In this document: positions 1 through 7,767 of the stretch, one piece after another | Layout of the letters: each line of letters begins with the position of its first letter | Position numbering within the stretch: position 1 is the first letter of the stretch | Assembly (NCBI GenBank): GCA_003530935.1 | Contig: DPEO01000132.1 | Location: 1-19,830, forward strand | Direction of reading: 5' to 3' | DNA length: 19,830 nt | Source: Desulfomicrobiaceae bacterium | GTDB lineage: Bacteria; Desulfobacterota; Desulfovibrionia; Desulfovibrionales; Desulfomicrobiaceae | Notes under the pieces: generated by a model | The model's input: the letters and a program-made list of their open reading frames with translations, nothing else | Told to the model about the DNA's origin: nothing | Database searches by the model: none | Position numbers and translations under genes: made by a program

Positions 1-1884
1 GCGGAGTTTCTCGGCCGCAGCACGGACGCAGCGCTGCTTGCCGACGGCTGGGTCATGGCCGCCCCCCTGCCGGCGACGGCACAATTCTCCGGCGCAGTGG
101 CCCTGTGCCTGTCCCAAGCAGGCCGGCTGCTGGCTGCTGGCGGGCTCCTGGACCAAGTGGCGGACCAATTGGCCCTGGCCGCAGCGCACGCACAGCTCCA
201 GGAACAATTGGCCGCCACCCAGGACAAGTTTCAGCAGCTCTTCGACAATGCGCCGCTCGGCATCCTCGTGGTGGATCCCAAAGGCCGACCGCAGTCCGCC
301 AACGCCGCGTTTTCCCATCTCTTCGGTCTCAAGGCCCAGGACATCCCCAACGCCTTTGACGTGCTTGTGGACGAGGCCAGTCAAGCGCAGCACGCCTCCC
401 TCGTGCAGCGGGTTTTGGCAGGGGCCAATGTGCACGTGGAAACCTCCCGTCGTCACCGTATGGGGCACAGCATCGACGTGGCCATTTTGGGCTACCCCTA
501 TCTCGTGGCCGGCCGGGTGGCCGGGGCCTTCTTCCTCTACCAAGACATCTCCCAGCGCAAACGCTACGAAGAAGAACTGGCCTACCAGGCCCTGCATGAC
601 CAGCTCACGGGCCTGCCCAATCGCACCTTATTCCTCGACCGCCTCAGCCAAGCCCTCGCCCGCCGCAAACGACGCTTCGCGGCCATGATGCTCGATCTCG
701 ACGACTTCAAGCGCGTCAATGACACGCTCGGCCACGCCGCGGGAGATACCTTGTTGGAACACATCGCCCGGGTTCTCGCCCAAGCGGTGCGCACCGGCGA
801 TACCGTGGCACGCCTGGGCGGCGACGAATTCGCCATCCTGCTTGCGGACATCTCGTCTCCCCGGGATGCCGTGCCGGTCATCCGACGCATCCTCCGCTCC
901 ATGAACCAGTCTGTGGATCTGGAAGGGCATGCCTACCAGCCCGCCACCTCCATCGGTGTCGTCCTCAATACCGACGGCTACACCTCGGCCGACGAAGTCC
1001 TGCGCGATGCGGATATCGCCATGTACCATGCGAAAAACGCGGGCAAAAACCGATTCAAGGTCTTTACCCGGCGCATGTACGCCCAAGTGATGCAGAATAT
1101 TCACATGGAAGGCGACCTGCGCCACGCCATTGAAAGCGATGGGCTCTCCATCCACTTCCAGCCCATTGTCCAGGTCGCTGACGGACGGGTGGTCGGCCTC
1201 GAAGGACTGGTGCGCTGGCAGCATCCCCGGTTGGGGCCAGTCTCACCCGCCACCTTCGTCCCCCTGGCGGAAAAGGCCAACCTCATCACCCAACTGACCC
1301 AATGGATGCTCAAAAACAGCTGCCGCATCTTTGCTTCCTGGCGCAAGCAGCATCCCCAGTTGGCGACCCTCTTCCTGTCTCTCAACCTCTCGGCCCAGGA
1401 TCTCGCCCACCCCAATCTCGCGACCACGGTGCTCACCAGCCTGCGCGAGGCCCACATGCCGCCGTCCTGCCTCAAGCTCGAAATCACCGAGACGGCCATC
1501 ATGCGGCATATCGAGCAGGCAAGCCACAAACTCCACCGTCTGCGCCAGGAAGGTGTCGGCGTATGCATGGACGACTTCGGCACCGGATACTCCTCCTTGT
1601 CCTACCTGCGCCGCCTGCCGGTGGACACCCTGAAGATCGACCGTTCCTTCGTGAACTCCATGCTGGAAAATCCTTCCAATCTGGAAATCGTGCGCGTCAT
1701 CCTGGGACTGGGCCAAGTACTGCGCCTCACCACCGTGGCCGAAGGCGTGGAAACGCGAGCGCAACTGGACGCCCTCCACCAATTGGGGTGTCCCCTGGCG
1801 CAAGGCTACTACTTCGGTCGGCCCATGGACGCCGAAGCCGCGCTCACCTTCCTTCTGGAGCACGCCGCCCAAGATCCGTCATGA
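1..1884 (+). CDS. GAF-PAS-GGDEF-EAL cyclic-di-GMP enzyme (5' end outside window)
   Basis: Predicted bifunctional cyclic-di-GMP synthase/phosphodiesterase. The frame is open from base 1, so the gene starts upstream; the Met at base 55 is internal. Numbering from that Met, residues 1-55 look like the last helix of a GAF domain, about 60-175 is a PAS domain, about 180-340 GGDEF and about 355-600 EAL. The GGDEF loop is intact (RLGGDEF, 255-259), with an RxxD product-inhibition site (RTGD) five residues before it. In the EAL domain the signature reads EGL (383-385), but the metal and catalytic positions remain: NLS, EITET, DDFGTGYSS (506), LKID, AEGVE (563) and QGYYFG. Both activities could therefore be functional, which is inference. 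No membrane segment is seen in the visible part. Its stop overlaps the start of the UPF0280 gene (ATGA), so the two are probably translated from one mRNA. Confidence 0.93.
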   Translation, partial: AEFLGRSTDAALLADGWVMAAPLPATAQFSGAVALCLSQAGRLLAAGGLLDQVADQLALAAAHAQLQEQLAATQDKFQQLFDNAPLGILVVDPKGRPQSANAAFSHLFGLKAQDIPNAFDVLVDEASQAQHASLVQRVLAGANVHVETSRRHRMGHSIDVAILGYPYLVAGRVAGAFFLYQDISQRKRYEEELAYQALHDQLTGLPNRTLFLDRLSQALARRKRRFAAMMLDLDDFKRVNDTLGHAAGDTLLEHIARVLAQAVRTGDTVARLGGDEFAILLADISSPRDAVPVIRRILRSMNQSVDLEGHAYQPATSIGVVLNTDGYTSADEVLRDADIAMYHAKNAGKNRFKVFTRRMYAQVMQNIHMEGDLRHAIESDGLSIHFQPIVQVADGRVVGLEGLVRWQHPRLGPVSPATFVPLAEKANLITQLTQWMLKNSCRIFASWRKQHPQLATLFLSLNLSAQDLAHPNLATTVLTSLREAHMPPSCLKLEITETAIMRHIEQASHKLHRLRQEGVGVCMDDFGTGYSSLSYLRRLPVDTLKIDRSFVNSMLENPSNLEIVRVILGLGQVLRLTTVAEGVETRAQLDALHQLGCPLAQGYYFGRPMDAEAALTFLLEHAAQDPS

Positions 1885-2624
1885 AATCCAATTCCTGGAT
1901 CCGCAATTACCGCGCCCGTACCCCCGACCTCACCACCTTCCAAGTGGTCATCGAAGAGTCGGACCTCTGGATCGCCGCCCACCAGGACCTCTCGGCCATG
2001 GCGGCCACCGAAGTCCGCCGCCTACGCGGCCAGATCCAAGCTTGGGCGGAGCTCCACCCGGAGTTCTATTCCGCCCTCACCCCGCTGCCCTGCCCCCAAC
2101 GCGCCCCAGCCATCGTCAGGCGCATGTACCACGCCGCCGAAGCCACGGGCGTGGGGCCCATGGCCGCCGTGGCCGGAGCCATCGCCCAGGCCGTGGCCGA
2201 GGCCCTGCACCGGGAAAGCCCTGAAGTGCTCGTGGAAAACGGCGGCGACAACTACCTCATCTCCCGCACCGAGCGGGTGGTGGGCATCCTCGACGATCCT
2301 GCCGCCGGGATGCGTCTCGGCTTGCGGCTCGCGCCCCACGACTTCCCCTGCGCTCTGTGTGCTTCATCAGCGCGTATCGGCCATTCCCTGAGCTTTGGAG
2401 ACGCGGACTTGGTGGTGGTGCGCGCCGCCGACGCCGCCCTGGCCGATGCCGCGGCCACGGCCCTGGCCAACCGGGTGCACAGCCCCCGCCACGTGGAACG
2501 AGCCCTCGCCCTGGCGCAAGCGTGGGAGCAGATCGGTATTGACGGGATCCTGGTGCGCTGCGGAGAGATGCTCGGCGCGTGGGGGAATCTAGAGCTCGTC
2601 GCCGTGGACACCCCACAGCACTAG
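1881..2624 (+). CDS. UPF0280 family protein (ApbE-related)
   Basis: A 247-residue soluble protein that I recognise as UPF0280, a family placed near the ApbE flavin-transferase superfamily; its biochemical role is not established. Family landmarks are RTPDLTTFQVVIEESDLWI near the N-terminus (15-31), VGPMAAVAGA (91-100), ENGGD (119-123) and IGHSLSFGDADLVVV (166-180). The open frame runs far upstream, but the ATG at 1881 overlaps the TGA of the cyclic-di-GMP enzyme gene (ATGA) and starts right at conserved family sequence, so it is the natural start and implies translational coupling. The stop overlaps the stop of the convergent gate-protein gene within the palindrome CTAG, leaving no room for a terminator between them. 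Confidence 0.9.
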   Translation: MKSNSWIRNYRARTPDLTTFQVVIEESDLWIAAHQDLSAMAATEVRRLRGQIQAWAELHPEFYSALTPLPCPQRAPAIVRRMYHAAEATGVGPMAAVAGAIAQAVAEALHRESPEVLVENGGDNYLISRTERVVGILDDPAAGMRLGLRLAPHDFPCALCASSARIGHSLSFGDADLVVVRAADAALADAAATALANRVHSPRHVERALALAQAWEQIGIDGILVRCGEMLGAWGNLELVAVDTPQH

Positions 2625-3583
2625 GCCGTCAGCCAGGCATAGATGCCGCCGCAGAGCACGAGGCTAAGCACCCGAAAGGCCTGACTGGCGGTAATGAGCT
2701 CCAGCGCCAGGCGCGGCGCAAAAATCCCCGCATAGTACGGGAACTGATGCCGAAAGGCGCGCATGGGCGAAGAGACGATGTTGCCCACCACCAGGGCGAG
2801 CACCACTTGACGCTCGGGCAGGGCCGCGGCGTCGAGGAGGGCGCCGGCAGCGGCCATGCCCGCGGAAAACTCCGCGGCCAGTTGGAACAGCACGACGCTC
2901 ATGGCTTGGGGAGGGATCAAGGCGCTGCCGAGGTATTCCACAATCCGGGACTCCAGCCAATGAAAGGCGCCCGAGGCATGCAGCCCCTGAAAGGCCAGGT
3001 ACACCGGGACAGTGATGGCCACGATCTTGCCGATGCGCCGCCGAAAGCGCTTCCATGCCGCGCGCAGCACGCCGGCGAGATCCTGCGGCGCAGGCGGCAA
3101 CGCCGTCTCCTCCAGACAGCACCGGCCAAGACCACCCAAAAGCAACCGCGCCACGCCCAAAACGCCGCATGTGCGCAGCAGCGCCGCCCCCACGGTGATG
3201 GACAGATACACTACCGCGGCACGACCAATGAGCGGCACGGTCATAAAGACCATGGTTGGCAGATGGAGAAAATACGTAGGCAAACTATTGAACAGATTGG
3301 ACAAGATGAGCTCACGCCGACTGATGCGGCCTTCCTCGTAGGCCGAGGCGAGCATGGTATTGGCCGTGTAGCCGGAGACGAAGGCCACGGCAAAGCTGGC
3401 CGCAGAGACATCGCAAAACCGCCCCATCCGGGCCACAGGCCGGGCCATGCGGGCAAGCCAGCGCGACCACGGCGAGGCCTCGATGAGATTGCCCACCAAG
3501 ACCCCAACCGCCACCGCCGCCACCAGTTTGACACTCGGCCAAGCCACGGTGCGCAGGGCCGCATCCCACGAGGAAACATCCAT
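2621..3583 (-). CDS. Nucleoside-recognition (gate) domain membrane protein
   Basis: A polytopic inner-membrane protein of 320 residues with several hydrophobic segments. It resembles the nucleoside-recognition or 'gate' domain proteins related to SpmA/SpmB and parts of nucleoside transporters. The clearest landmark is the conserved polar loop GYTANTMLASAYEEG followed by LILSNLFNSLPTYFLHLP in the first half, with a second half that looks like a repeat of the gate fold. The substrate is unknown. The start is ambiguous: GTG at 3586 and ATG at 3583 are adjacent, and GGAGG lies 10 and 13 bases upstream respectively; the ATG is given here. It lies 30 bases downstream of the DegT aminotransferase gene on the same strand and is probably cotranscribed with it. 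Confidence 0.82.
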   Translation of the reverse strand: MDVSSWDAALRTVAWPSVKLVAAVAVGVLVGNLIEASPWSRWLARMARPVARMGRFCDVSAASFAVAFVSGYTANTMLASAYEEGRISRRELILSNLFNSLPTYFLHLPTMVFMTVPLIGRAAVVYLSITVGAALLRTCGVLGVARLLLGGLGRCCLEETALPPAPQDLAGVLRAAWKRFRRRIGKIVAITVPVYLAFQGLHASGAFHWLESRIVEYLGSALIPPQAMSVVLFQLAAEFSAGMAAAGALLDAAALPERQVVLALVVGNIVSSPMRAFRHQFPYYAGIFAPRLALELITASQAFRVLSLVLCGGIYAWLTA

Positions 3584-3613
3584 CACCTGAGAGCGACCTC
3601 CATGCGGCGGCCG

Positions 3614-4783
3614 TCAAACGCCGCCATGCGCTGCCTCCGCCAGGATCCCGCGCACCGCCGCGATGACGTCGTCCACGTCTGCATCCGTAAGCTTTGCCGA
3701 AAGCGGGAGGCTCACCGTACGCCGTCCCATGTCACGGGCGTTGGGGACCATGTCTGGACTCCAACCAAAGCGCTGCTGATAGTAGGGATGCTCGGGGATA
3801 CAGAGATAATGCACGCCCACCCCGATATTCTGCCGCCGCATGGCGCCCAAAAACTCGTCCCGAGCAATGCCGCAGCGTGCCTCATCCACGCCGATGGTAA
3901 AGAGATGCAGGCCATGCCGCTGATCCGGCTCCAACGGCGCCGGGAGATCAATGGGTAAGTCCGCAAAGGCCTCCATGTAGCGCTGCCAGATCTCCCCGCG
4001 TCGCTGCCAATAACGCTCCACCTTGGAGAGCTGAATGCGACCCATGGCGGCCTGAATGTCCATCATATTGTATTTGAAACCCGCCTCGGTGACGTAGTAA
4101 TGCTTGTAGCCGTCGTCACCAAAACGTTTCCAGGCATCGGCGCTCATGCCGTGCAGGGCGAGCACCTTGATGCGGGCCGCGGCCTTTGGGTCCGCGGTAA
4201 TGACCATGCCCCCCTCGCCGGTCACCACGTTTTTGGTGACGTAAAAACTGAAGCAGCCAAACTGCCCCATGGTGCCGGCCTTACGGCCATGGTACTCGGT
4301 CTCGATGGCGTGGGCGCAGTCCTCAATAACGGTGAGATCGTGCCGCTGGGCAAGCTGCAGGAGGGGTTCCATGGGGCAGGCGCGGCCTGCAAAGTGCACC
4401 GGGAGGAGCGCACGGGTGCGCGGGGTGATGGCCGCAGCCACCGCCTCCGGGTCCATGTTGCCGGTGGCAGGATCCACGTCCACGACCACCGGGGTGGCGC
4501 CGGCATGGATGATGGCGTTCACCGTGGCGCAAAAGGTCATGGCCGTGGTGACGACCTCGTCCCCAGGGGCGAGATCCGCGGCAAGGAGCGCCAGGTGCAA
4601 CGCCGCGGTGCAGGAATTGACCGCCACCGCATGGGGGGCCTCCTTGTAGGCCGCAAACTCAGCCTCAAAGGCCGCCACCTGCGGACCGGTGCCAATCCAG
4701 CCGGACTTGAGGCATGCAAGGACCGCCTCCATCTCATCGGCTTCAATGCGCGGCGATCCAAAAACCAAAAAATCCTGGCGCAT
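3614..4783 (-). CDS. DegT/DnrJ/EryC1/StrS family PLP aminotransferase
   Basis: A 389-residue fold-type I PLP enzyme of the sugar aminotransferase (DegT/StrS) family. Such enzymes transfer an amino group, usually from glutamate, to a nucleotide-linked keto-sugar. The PLP lysine is K184 in SFYVTKNVVTGEGG, D155 in TVIEDCAHAI should contact the pyridine nitrogen, and GSPRIEADEMEAV marks the normal N-terminus. The start is the ATG at 4783, because AAGGAG lies six bases upstream; an upstream in-frame start would add 11 unlikely residues. No other nucleotide-sugar genes lie next to it; a GDP-mannose gene is about 11 kb away in this window. Its downstream operon partner is a membrane gate protein. 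The exact sugar cannot be read from the sequence. Confidence 0.93.
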   Translation of the reverse strand: MRQDFLVFGSPRIEADEMEAVLACLKSGWIGTGPQVAAFEAEFAAYKEAPHAVAVNSCTAALHLALLAADLAPGDEVVTTAMTFCATVNAIIHAGATPVVVDVDPATGNMDPEAVAAAITPRTRALLPVHFAGRACPMEPLLQLAQRHDLTVIEDCAHAIETEYHGRKAGTMGQFGCFSFYVTKNVVTGEGGMVITADPKAAARIKVLALHGMSADAWKRFGDDGYKHYYVTEAGFKYNMMDIQAAMGRIQLSKVERYWQRRGEIWQRYMEAFADLPIDLPAPLEPDQRHGLHLFTIGVDEARCGIARDEFLGAMRRQNIGVGVHYLCIPEHPYYQQRFGWSPDMVPNARDMGRRTVSLPLSAKLTDADVDDVIAAVRGILAEAAHGGV

Positions 4784-4844
4784 AGTGTTCTCCTTACCGG
4801 GCATGGACGCCCACACACAAATAGACTACCCAAACACCGGCTCG

Positions 4845-4861
4845 GGGGCTATACCAGCCCC
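4845..4861 (+). promoter_or_regulatory. Inverted repeat ahead of the glutaredoxin gene
   Basis: GGGGCT and AGCCCC flank the five-base centre ATACC in the 101-base divergent gap between the aminotransferase and glutaredoxin genes. The centre includes TATACC, a possible -10 box. The repeat could be an operator over the promoter or a leader hairpin just before the AAGGAGG ribosome binding site. No convincing -35 box is visible. Confidence 0.35.
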
Positions 4862-4884
4862 ATCCCAGACGCAAGGAGGAAACC

Positions 4885-5145
4885 ATGTCGCAACCAGCCC
4901 CCATAACCCTCTACGCCCTCAGCACCTGCATCCATTGCAAGCACACCAAAGAATTCCTGGATCGCTGCGGCGTCACCTATGACTGCATCTTTGTCGACAA
5001 ATTGACCGGTGATGAACGTAAAGCCATGGTAGAGCACATCAAAACGATCAACCCCAAGCTCTCTTTCCCGACAATCTTGATCAACGGAGAAGCCATCATT
5101 GGCTTCAAAGAGAAAGAAATCGAGGAGGCATTGCGTAACTTATGA
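4885..5145 (+). CDS. Glutaredoxin-like protein (CIHC active site)
   Basis: An 86-residue single-domain thioredoxin-fold protein of the glutaredoxin/NrdH type. The redox motif is C15-I-H-C18, the cis-proline region is SFPTILING (P62), and GF at 73-74 is where glutaredoxins bind their partner or glutathione. Two extra cysteines (C28, C34) are present. AAGGAGG lies five bases before the ATG. The stop overlaps the start of the ferredoxin-thioredoxin reductase gene (ATGA), so the two are tightly coupled. I infer that the reductase or its electron donor recycles this glutaredoxin in place of glutathione. The base composition from about 4980 through the next gene is visibly more AT-rich than in neighbouring genes. 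Confidence 0.93.
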   Translation: MSQPAPITLYALSTCIHCKHTKEFLDRCGVTYDCIFVDKLTGDERKAMVEHIKTINPKLSFPTILINGEAIIGFKEKEIEEALRNL

Positions 5146-5495
5146 CCACCAAAGAACTGTACGAAAAGCTCAAATCGATCCAAGAGCCCAAAGGATATTT
5201 CTTCAATAAAGATATGCAAATGACCATGGACCTCTTGGAGAGCCTTTTGGTCAATAAAGAACGCTATGGGTACATGGCTTGCCCATGCCGGCTTGCTTCG
5301 GGAAAGCTCGATCTTGATCGGGATATTTTGTGTCCATGCGTGTACCGTGAACCTGATGTAGCGGAATACGGGGCATGTTATTGCGGACTCTATGTTTCCC
5401 AAGACTGGAACGAAGGACGTATTCCCCATGTCACGGTGCCCGAACGCCGCGACCCGGAAAAACTCCTGGCAGCACTTGCGAATGGCGAAGATTGA
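5142..5495 (+). CDS. Ferredoxin:thioredoxin reductase catalytic subunit, CYC type
   Basis: A 117-residue [4Fe-4S] protein of the FTR catalytic-subunit (FtrB) family, which passes electrons from reduced ferredoxin to a disulfide of a thioredoxin-like partner. The cysteines are C47-P-C49, C64-P-C66 and C79-Y-C81, giving CPC-X14-CPC-X12-CYC. The plant and cyanobacterial form is CPC-X16-CPC-X8-CHC, so the histidine next to the reactive disulfide is tyrosine here and the spacings differ. I believe this is typical of non-photosynthetic homologs. No variable subunit is encoded nearby. Translation is coupled to the glutaredoxin gene, the obvious partner candidate, and a strong terminator follows. Composition is AT-richer than the window average. 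Confidence 0.93.
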   Translation: MTTKELYEKLKSIQEPKGYFFNKDMQMTMDLLESLLVNKERYGYMACPCRLASGKLDLDRDILCPCVYREPDVAEYGACYCGLYVSQDWNEGRIPHVTVPERRDPEKLLAALANGED

Positions 5496-5503
5496 CACAC
5501 TCC

Positions 5504-5534
5504 TCGGCCCTGCCTAACCAGGGCCGATTTTTTT
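5504..5534 (+). terminator. Intrinsic terminator after the glutaredoxin-FTR pair
   Basis: A perfect 9-bp stem (TCGGCCCTG / CAGGGCCGA) with a six-base loop is followed by seven Ts. It begins nine bases after the FTR stop and ends only about six bases before the gltX ribosome binding site. Confidence 0.92.
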
Positions 5535-5549
5535 CGCCCCGGAGGAACC

Positions 5550-6950
5550 ATGTCCATCGTCACCCGTTTTCCCCCCAGCCCCACGGGCTACCTGCACATC
5601 GGCGGCGCCCGCACCGCCCTGTTCAACTTCCTGCTTGCCCGCAAGCACGGCGGACGCTTCATCCTGCGCATCGAGGACACGGATCAGGCCCGTTCCACCC
5701 CGGAGATGACCCAGGCCATCCTCGACGGCATGCGCTGGCTCGGCCTTGCCTGGGACGAAGGTCCCTACCTGCAAAGCGAGCGCACCGCCATTTACAACGA
5801 CCACGTGGAGAAGCTCTTGGCATCCGGCCATGCCTACTACTGCGACTGTTCCCCGGAGGAGGTGGACGCCATGCGCGAACGCGCCCGGGCGGCGGGGCTC
5901 AAGCCCAAGTATGACGGTCGTTGCCGGGAGCGCAATTTGGGCCCGGGCCCAGACCGGGTGGTGCGCTTCAAGACCCCGCAAACCGGCAAGATCGTGTTCG
6001 ACGACATGGTCAAGGGCACCATTGCCTGGGACGTCCAGGAGCTCGACGACTTCATCATCCGCCGCGCCGACGGCTCCCCCATCTACCAGTTGGCCGTCGT
6101 GGTGGACGATGCGCTCATGGGGGTCACCCACGTGCTGCGCGGCGATGACCATCAGAGCAACACCCCCAAGCAGATCCTCCTCTACGAAGCCCTCGGCTAT
6201 CCTTTACCTCGCTTCGGCCACGTGCCCATGATCTTAGGGCCGGACAAGAAAAAACTCAGTAAACGCCACGGGGCCATGTCCGTCATGGCCTACAAGGAGA
6301 TGGGATTTCTCCCCGAGGCCATGGTCAATTATCTGGCACGCCTCGGTTGGGCGCACGGAGACGACGAAATCTTCTCCCTGGAAGAACTCCTGGAAAAGTT
6401 TTCCGTGGAAGGACTCGGCCGTTCCCCTTCGGTCTTCGACATGCACAAGCTCACCTGGGTCAACAGCCACTACATCAAGACCAGCTCGCCGGAACGCCTG
6501 GCGCCGCTGGTAGCGGAGCTCCTCACCCCTATGCTGGGATGCGCCCCGGACGAGGACTTGGTGCGCCAGGTGGTGCCGCTCTACCAATCCCGGGCCAAGA
6601 CCTTGCGGGAGATGGCAGAGGCCGCGACCTTCTTTTTCGTGCCCACCGTAGACCTCACCTATGACGCCAAGGCCGTGGAAACCCACCTCGGCGCCGAAGC
6701 GCGCCAGCATTTGACGGCGCTGCGGGAGGTCTTGGCCGGGATCACGGACTTCTCCGTTCCCGCCCTGGAAGCAGCCGTAGGGGCCTACCTCAATGCCGTG
6801 AGCAAACCCTTCAAGGCCATTGCCCAGCCCCTACGCGTGGCGCTTACCGGCGGCACCGTCAGCCCCGGGCTCTTCGAAACCATGGCGGTGTTGGGCAAAG
6901 ACCGCGTGCTGGAGCGCCTGCAGCACGCCGCAACCCTCATTCCTTCCTAA
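5550..6950 (+). CDS. gltX: Glutamyl-tRNA synthetase
   Basis: A 466-residue class I aminoacyl-tRNA synthetase that charges tRNA-Glu in the cytosol. The ATP-binding HIGH-type motif reads HIGG at 16-19 in TGYLHIGGARTALFNFLLARKHGG, as usual for GluRS. The KMSKS-type loop is KKLSKRHG (about 234-241). CDC (98-100) and C125 correspond to the zinc cysteines of the E. coli enzyme; the histidine ligand two residues after the last cysteine is not kept (E127). Length is normal for the family. GGAGG lies five bases before the ATG. The gene sits right behind a strong terminator, so it needs a promoter close to or overlapping that hairpin, or depends on readthrough. A second terminator follows. Whether it also charges tRNA-Gln cannot be told by eye. 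Confidence 0.97.
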   Translation: MSIVTRFPPSPTGYLHIGGARTALFNFLLARKHGGRFILRIEDTDQARSTPEMTQAILDGMRWLGLAWDEGPYLQSERTAIYNDHVEKLLASGHAYYCDCSPEEVDAMRERARAAGLKPKYDGRCRERNLGPGPDRVVRFKTPQTGKIVFDDMVKGTIAWDVQELDDFIIRRADGSPIYQLAVVVDDALMGVTHVLRGDDHQSNTPKQILLYEALGYPLPRFGHVPMILGPDKKKLSKRHGAMSVMAYKEMGFLPEAMVNYLARLGWAHGDDEIFSLEELLEKFSVEGLGRSPSVFDMHKLTWVNSHYIKTSSPERLAPLVAELLTPMLGCAPDEDLVRQVVPLYQSRAKTLREMAEAATFFFVPTVDLTYDAKAVETHLGAEARQHLTALREVLAGITDFSVPALEAAVGAYLNAVSKPFKAIAQPLRVALTGGTVSPGLFETMAVLGKDRVLERLQHAATLIPS

Positions 6951-6973
6951 GCACGCTCCTCAAAACACGTACG

Positions 6974-7008
6974 CGCCCCGGAGCACTCTGCAACGGGGCG
7001 TTTTTTTT
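6974..7008 (+). terminator. Intrinsic terminator of gltX
   Basis: A 7-bp stem CGCCCCG / CGGGGCG with a 13-base loop is followed by eight Ts, starting 23 bases after the gltX stop. Confidence 0.9.
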
Positions 7009-7021
7009 GTCTTCCACTCTC

Positions 7022-7049
7022 TTGACAGACCCCGACGATTGTCCACAAT
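7022..7049 (+). promoter_or_regulatory. Probable sigma-70 promoter of sodB
   Basis: A perfect -35 box TTGACA (7022-7027) and CACAAT (7044-7049, 4 of 6 to TATAAT) are separated by 16 bases. It lies between the gltX terminator and sodB. The same ten bases CTTGACAGAC occur at the tRNA-Gln promoter in this window. I see no clear Fur or PerR box. Confidence 0.6.
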
Positions 7050-7089
7050 AGAATCGTTTTCCATAACTCATCTTCCTTAGGAGGCTCCC

Positions 7090-7686
7090 ATGCTCTTCGT
7101 CTTGCCTGACCTGCCTTACGGCAAAGAAGCCTTGATTCCCACCATCAGCGCCAAGACGCTGGACTTCCATCACGGCAAACACCACCAAGCATACGTGGAC
7201 AACACCAACAAGCTCATCGCGGGCACCGAGCTCGAGAACAAGACCTTGGAAGAGATCATTCGAGCCACGGCAGGGGACGCCAGCCGTGCGGGCATCTTCA
7301 ACAATGCAGCGCAGGTATGGAATCACTCCTTCTACTGGCAGTGCATGAAACCCGGCGGCGGGGGCAAGCCCACCGGCCCCATTGCCGAACGCATCGAACG
7401 CGATCTGGGGGGCTATGAGGCCTTCGCCGCGGCCTTCAAGGAGGCCGGACTCACCCAATTCGGCAGCGGTTGGGCATGGCTGGTGGAAAAAGACGGCAAG
7501 CTGGCCATCATGAAGACCGCCAATGCCGACACCCCCATTGCCCACGGCATCAAGCCGCTGCTCACCGTGGACGTGTGGGAGCACGCCTACTACCTCGACT
7601 ACCAAAACCGTCGCGGCGACTATCTGGCGGATTTCATCGCCAAACTCATCGACTGGGACTTCGTCAACCAACAACTCGCCCAGTAA
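7090..7686 (+). CDS. sodB: Iron superoxide dismutase
   Basis: A 198-residue Fe-type superoxide dismutase converting superoxide to hydrogen peroxide and oxygen. The expected iron ligands are H27 (FHHGKHH), H79 (AAQVWNHSFYW), D161 and H165 (DVWEHAYYLDY). The NNAAQVWNH stretch, with Q75 in the second shell, is the Fe-type rather than Mn-type signature. No signal peptide is present, so it should act in the cytosol; some Desulfovibrio SODs are exported. AGGAGG lies seven bases before the ATG, and a promoter with a perfect -35 box lies just upstream. It converges with the bfr-dsrE operon, which fits a local oxygen-stress cluster. Confidence 0.97.
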   Translation: MLFVLPDLPYGKEALIPTISAKTLDFHHGKHHQAYVDNTNKLIAGTELENKTLEEIIRATAGDASRAGIFNNAAQVWNHSFYWQCMKPGGGGKPTGPIAERIERDLGGYEAFAAAFKEAGLTQFGSGWAWLVEKDGKLAIMKTANADTPIAHGIKPLLTVDVWEHAYYLDYQNRRGDYLADFIAKLIDWDFVNQQLAQ

Positions 7687-7701
7687 CCCATCCAGCATCC
7701 C

Positions 7702-7738
7702 AAAAATACGGGCCGCTCCGAAAAATCGAAGCGGCCCG
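7702..7738 (-). terminator. Terminator of the bfr-dsrE operon, shared hairpin with sodB
   Basis: A perfect 9-bp stem CGGGCCGCT / AGCGGCCCG with a 12-base loop lies between the convergent sodB and dsrE genes. On the minus strand it is followed by TATTTTTG, a normal terminator tail. On the plus strand it is followed by CGTTCG, so it is a weaker stop for sodB. Confidence 0.8.
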
Positions 7739-7767
7739 CGTTCGTTGCCTCCACCAAAGATCTTCCC

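Noticed and set aside
4100..4906. 268-codon plus-strand open frame opposite the DegT gene
   Set aside because: It is antisense to conserved PLP-binding sequence and runs into the glutaredoxin start region; it is a shadow.
6937..7698. 253-codon minus-strand open frame opposite sodB
   Set aside because: It spans the gltX terminator and the sodB promoter; the sodB product is unmistakable.
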